From NCBI GenBank assembly GCA_035371905.1, contig DAORXQ010000004.1:1-35521 (forward strand): a stretch of 35,521 nucleotides of DNA, written 5' to 3'. The notes below the pieces were generated by a model. The model was not told where the DNA came from, made no database searches, and was given only the letters and a program-made list of their open reading frames with translations. Shown here one piece after another: positions 33,428-35,521 of this stretch; the stretch's first letter is position 1; each line of letters begins with the position of its first letter. Origin of the DNA: a bacterium (lineage in GTDB: Bacteria; Ratteibacteria; UBA8468; B48-G9; JAFGKM01). Position numbers and translations under genes: made by a program.

Positions 33428-34477
33428 TTATTTTTTAAAAAGGGTTAAATATTCTTCTGCAACTTTAAGGTCTTTGAATGCTTCTTTTGCATCGTTTGGT
33501 GGTTTTATTTCTCCTTTAATTGCTTTAACAAAATTTACTGCCTGCTGATACATTGCAGATACCCATGGGAAGTGAGGAATTATTGTTAAAGGTGAAGGAA
33601 TATCTTTATAAATTTTGACTTTACCGGGTCTATTTGAAGCAAGAGGAGCAGGAAGCGAAAGTTCAATATATCCTTTCTCAAAACATATAAAAACTTTTTC
33701 TTCCCATTCAATAGATGTATTATAGGGTGCCATTTCTATAACTCCTGAAATACCTGAATTACTCTCCACTACCATTAAAACCTTTGAACTATCCGCAAAT
33801 TTAACTTTGTAGTCCTCTCCCAAAATAAATCTCATAAAGTTTATCTGATGAATATAATAGTTCACAAAATCAACATATTCTTTAAATTCAAATTCATCCA
33901 TATTTTTCGGTTTCGGGTCATATTCAATATTCTCTGGTAATTTTTCATCTGTGATAATTAAATCCTTAAAACCTCCTGCAATCCAGTCACCGGGTGGCAT
34001 TGTTATTCTTACATATCTTAATTTTCCAATCTCACCTGTTTTTTTAAATTCATCAATTAATTTTTTAACATAAATTGAAGCAGGGTCACTTCTCTTATGA
34101 TAACCCACCATTACCCAGGTTCCTGACTTTTCAATAATTTCCAGTATTTTTTCACCAATTTCAACAGAACTTGCAAGTGGTTTTTCTATAAAAACAGGTC
34201 TTTTTGCTTTCAGGATTTCTTTAAGAATTACATAATGTCTTGTAAATGGCTGTGATGCAACTATCCCATCAAAATCTTCTTTTTCAATCATTTCATCAAA
34301 ACCTTTATAAAAATTTTTAATTCCGTATCTCTCTGCAACTTTTTTTCCAAGTTTTTCCCTTATCTCACATATTGCAACGACCTCACAATCAGGAATAAGA
34401 ACATAATTTTTCAGATGAGCACACTGGCCCATTGCACCAACACCAACAAACACAATTTTAATTTTTTCATTATTCAT
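33428..34477 (-). CDS. Gfo/Idh/MocA-family NAD(P)-dependent oxidoreductase
   Basis: A 349-residue sugar or inositol dehydrogenase-like protein. The Rossmann nucleotide site is VFVGVGAMGQC near residues 8-18 (GxGxxG). The family catalytic motif EKPLASS (about 95-101) is present, with the central Lys. The C-terminal alpha/beta domain contains YIHQINFMRFILG, in which HQ-x2-F-x-R occupies the place of the substrate-binding His motif. AAAGGGAGAAAA ribosome binding site lies before the ATG. Likely oxidises or reduces a sugar, cyclitol or sugar acid in the cytoplasm. It is convergent with the 32452 isomerase and divergent from glyQ. Many such enzymes act together with TIM-barrel isomerases, though the two here are not co-transcribed. 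Confidence 0.9.
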   Translation of the reverse strand: MNNEKIKIVFVGVGAMGQCAHLKNYVLIPDCEVVAICEIREKLGKKVAERYGIKNFYKGFDEMIEKEDFDGIVASQPFTRHYVILKEILKAKRPVFIEKPLASSVEIGEKILEIIEKSGTWVMVGYHKRSDPASIYVKKLIDEFKKTGEIGKLRYVRITMPPGDWIAGGFKDLIITDEKLPENIEYDPKPKNMDEFEFKEYVDFVNYYIHQINFMRFILGEDYKVKFADSSKVLMVVESNSGISGVIEMAPYNTSIEWEEKVFICFEKGYIELSLPAPLASNRPGKVKIYKDIPSPLTIIPHFPWVSAMYQQAVNFVKAIKGEIKPPNDAKEAFKDLKVAEEYLTLFKK

Positions 34478-34495
34478 TTTTTCTCCCTTTGAAAT

Positions 34496-34524
34496 TTTAC
34501 TTTCTCTATATTTTTTTGTAAAAT
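34496..34524 (+). promoter_or_regulatory. Putative glyQ promoter
   Basis: TTTACT (34496-34501), 17 bases, TAAAAT (34519-34524). The -10 ends 8 bases before the glyQ ATG at 34533, so a transcript would start about at the ATG. No ribosome binding site is visible, which agrees with a leaderless message. Confidence 0.4.
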
Positions 34525-34532
34525 TATAAATT

Positions 34533-35390
34533 ATGGAAAACTTTTTTCAAGATATCTGGAGAAAAATAGAAAATTTCTGGATTAAAAAAGGATGTCTTTT
34601 GTGGCATCCTTATAATGTTGAGGTAGGAGCAGGAACCTTAAATCCAGCAACCTTTTTTGGGATAATAGGAAACAAAAAATGGAATGTTGTATATCTTGAG
34701 CCCTCTGTAAGACCTGCTGATGGAAGGTATGGAGAAAATCCTGTAAGATTGTATCTCCATCATCAAATTCAGGTTATAATGAAACCACCCCCTTTTGATA
34801 TACAAAAAATTTATCTTAAAAGTTTAGAATATCTTGGAATTTCAACAAAAGAACATGATATAAGGTTTATAGAGGATAACTGGGAAGCACCTACGCTTGG
34901 TGCGTGGGGAGTTGGATGGGAGGTCTGGATAGATGGACTTGAAATTACACAATTTACATATATGCAACAGGCAGGTGGAATCGATTTAATACCCCCTGCA
35001 GTTGAAATTACATATGGTCTTGACAGGATAGTAAATTTTTTACAGAAAGAAAAAAATGTTTTTAATTTATACTGGAATAAAGATGTAAAATTTGGAGATA
35101 TTCAAAAAGAAAGAGAAAGAGAATATTCAGTTTATTCTTTTGAAAATGCAGATGTAAATTTATTATTTGAAATATTTGAAAAATTTGAAAAAGAGGCAGA
35201 AAAGATTCTTAATAGGGAATTAATTTATCCTGCATATGATTATATTCTGAAACTTTCTCATATTTTTAATTTACTTGATTCAAGAAAAGCAATCAGTGTA
35301 AGTGAAAGAGTAAGATATATCCAGAGGGTGAGAAAACTTGCAAATAGATGTGCTTTGCTTTACATTGAAAAAGGAAAAGGTATAATATAA
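34533..35390 (+). CDS. glyQ: Glycine--tRNA ligase, alpha subunit
   Basis: Catalytic alpha chain of the bacterial alpha2beta2 glycyl-tRNA synthetase. The 285-residue length fits. Landmarks include FQDIWRKIENFWIKKGC, NPATFFGIIGNKKWNVVYLEP, SVRPADGRYGENPVRLYLHHQ, RFIEDNWEAPTLGAWGVGWE and FTYMQQAGGI. The beta subunit GlyS is usually encoded next, but here a tRNA-Leu gene follows 24 bases later and the window ends, so glyS is displaced or lies beyond the tRNA. There is no Shine-Dalgarno sequence before the ATG. Confidence 0.97.
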   Translation: MENFFQDIWRKIENFWIKKGCLLWHPYNVEVGAGTLNPATFFGIIGNKKWNVVYLEPSVRPADGRYGENPVRLYLHHQIQVIMKPPPFDIQKIYLKSLEYLGISTKEHDIRFIEDNWEAPTLGAWGVGWEVWIDGLEITQFTYMQQAGGIDLIPPAVEITYGLDRIVNFLQKEKNVFNLYWNKDVKFGDIQKEREREYSVYSFENADVNLLFEIFEKFEKEAEKILNRELIYPAYDYILKLSHIFNLLDSRKAISVSERVRYIQRVRKLANRCALLYIEKGKGII

Positions 35391-35392
35391 AC

Positions 35393-35398
35393 TATAAT
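35393..35398 (+). promoter_or_regulatory. Possible -10 element of the tRNA-Leu gene
   Basis: A perfect TATAAT ends 16 bases before the mature tRNA 5' end. The nearest TTGAAA (35365-35370) is 22 bases upstream, too far for a normal spacer, so this is only a weak call. Read-through from glyQ could also supply the tRNA. Confidence 0.3.
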
Positions 35399-35414
35399 GA
35401 AGGAAAAATTTAGA

Positions 35415-35499
35415 GCCGGGATGGTGGAATTGGCAGACACGTACGTTTGAGGGGCGTATGGCGTATGCCGTGGGGGTTCGAGTCCCCCTCCCGGCACCA
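35415..35499 (+). tRNA. tRNA-Leu (anticodon GAG)
   Basis: The acceptor stem GCCGGGA (35415-35421) pairs with TCCCGGC (35489-35495), followed by discriminator A and an encoded CCA. The anticodon stem TACGT/GCGTA encloses the loop TTGAGGG with anticodon GAG, reading CUC (and CUU). A long variable arm with GGC-GTAT-GCC marks a class II tRNA, and GGGGG-TTCGAGT-CCCCC is the T arm. Discriminator A, the long variable arm and the anticodon all agree on leucine. The gene lies 24 bases after glyQ. Confidence 0.95.
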
Positions 35500-35521
35500 G
35501 TTTGAGTATAGTAATTATTGA

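Overview
The window is a strongly AT-rich, very densely packed bacterial chromosome segment with about 29 protein-coding genes and one tRNA. No insertion sequence, phage module or CRISPR array is visible. Lipid A genes (lpxB and an MsbA-like flippase), undecaprenyl-diphosphate phosphatase and a secreted beta-helix protein point to a Gram-negative, saccharolytic bacterium. RimO, an MtaA/UroD-like protein, several xylose-isomerase-like TIM barrels, a Gfo/Idh/MocA oxidoreductase, a PF12831-type FAD oxidoreductase and a RuBisCO-like protein are a mix typical of uncultured lineages around the PVC/Omnitrophota/Ratteibacteria area. That placement is a guess from gene content, not a measured phylogeny.

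Layout. 118-5713 (minus): a Gld-type ABC system (ATPase, permease, GldG-like auxiliary protein, DUF4340 protein) followed by an M23 envelope peptidase, behind a near-consensus promoter at 5686-5713. 5767-7833 (plus): a secreted right-handed beta-helix protein resembling GH141. 7835-10713 (minus): MsbA-like ABC exporter and LpxB. 10770-13891 (plus): Eis-like acetyltransferase, sugar isomerase/epimerase, UroD-family protein. 13884-20699 (minus): a tight seven-gene run of tilS, RuBisCO-like protein, pseudopilin, alpha/beta hydrolase, inositol-monophosphatase-like enzyme, soluble histidine kinase and uppP. 20755-25071 (plus): FAD oxidoreductase, purH and a metallophosphoesterase-PHP fusion. 25066-30283 (minus): ftsK, a short RodZ-like protein, rimO, a metallo-beta-lactamase-fold hydrolase and a TIM barrel, all overlapping. 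30448-33417 (plus): rbfA (probable ATT start), argS, sugar isomerase. 33428-34477 (minus): Gfo/Idh/MocA oxidoreductase. 34533-35499 (plus): glyQ and tRNA-Leu(GAG).

The genes fall into housekeeping functions (RbfA, ArgRS, GlyRS alpha, TilS, PurH, RimO, FtsK), envelope biogenesis (LpxB, MsbA-like, UppP, Gld-type ABC, M23) and a scattered carbohydrate set (beta-helix protein, three TIM-barrel isomerases, oxidoreductases, esterase-like hydrolase, RuBisCO-like protein). Intergenic space is minimal and convergent genes overlap or abut without visible terminators. Promoters that can be read resemble sigma-70 TTGACA/TATAAT sites. Internal operon genes mostly have AGGAG-type ribosome binding sites, but several first genes (ftsK, glyQ, tilS, perhaps lpxB) have a -10-like hexamer almost at the start codon and no Shine-Dalgarno, suggesting leaderless messages.

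The most interesting items are the RuBisCO-like protein that keeps the KDDE metal-binding motif but has lost several RuBisCO substrate residues, the fused metallophosphoesterase-PHP protein, the likely ATT start of rbfA, the palindrome between ftsK and rbfA, and an M23 peptidase with Asp replacing a canonical zinc-binding His.
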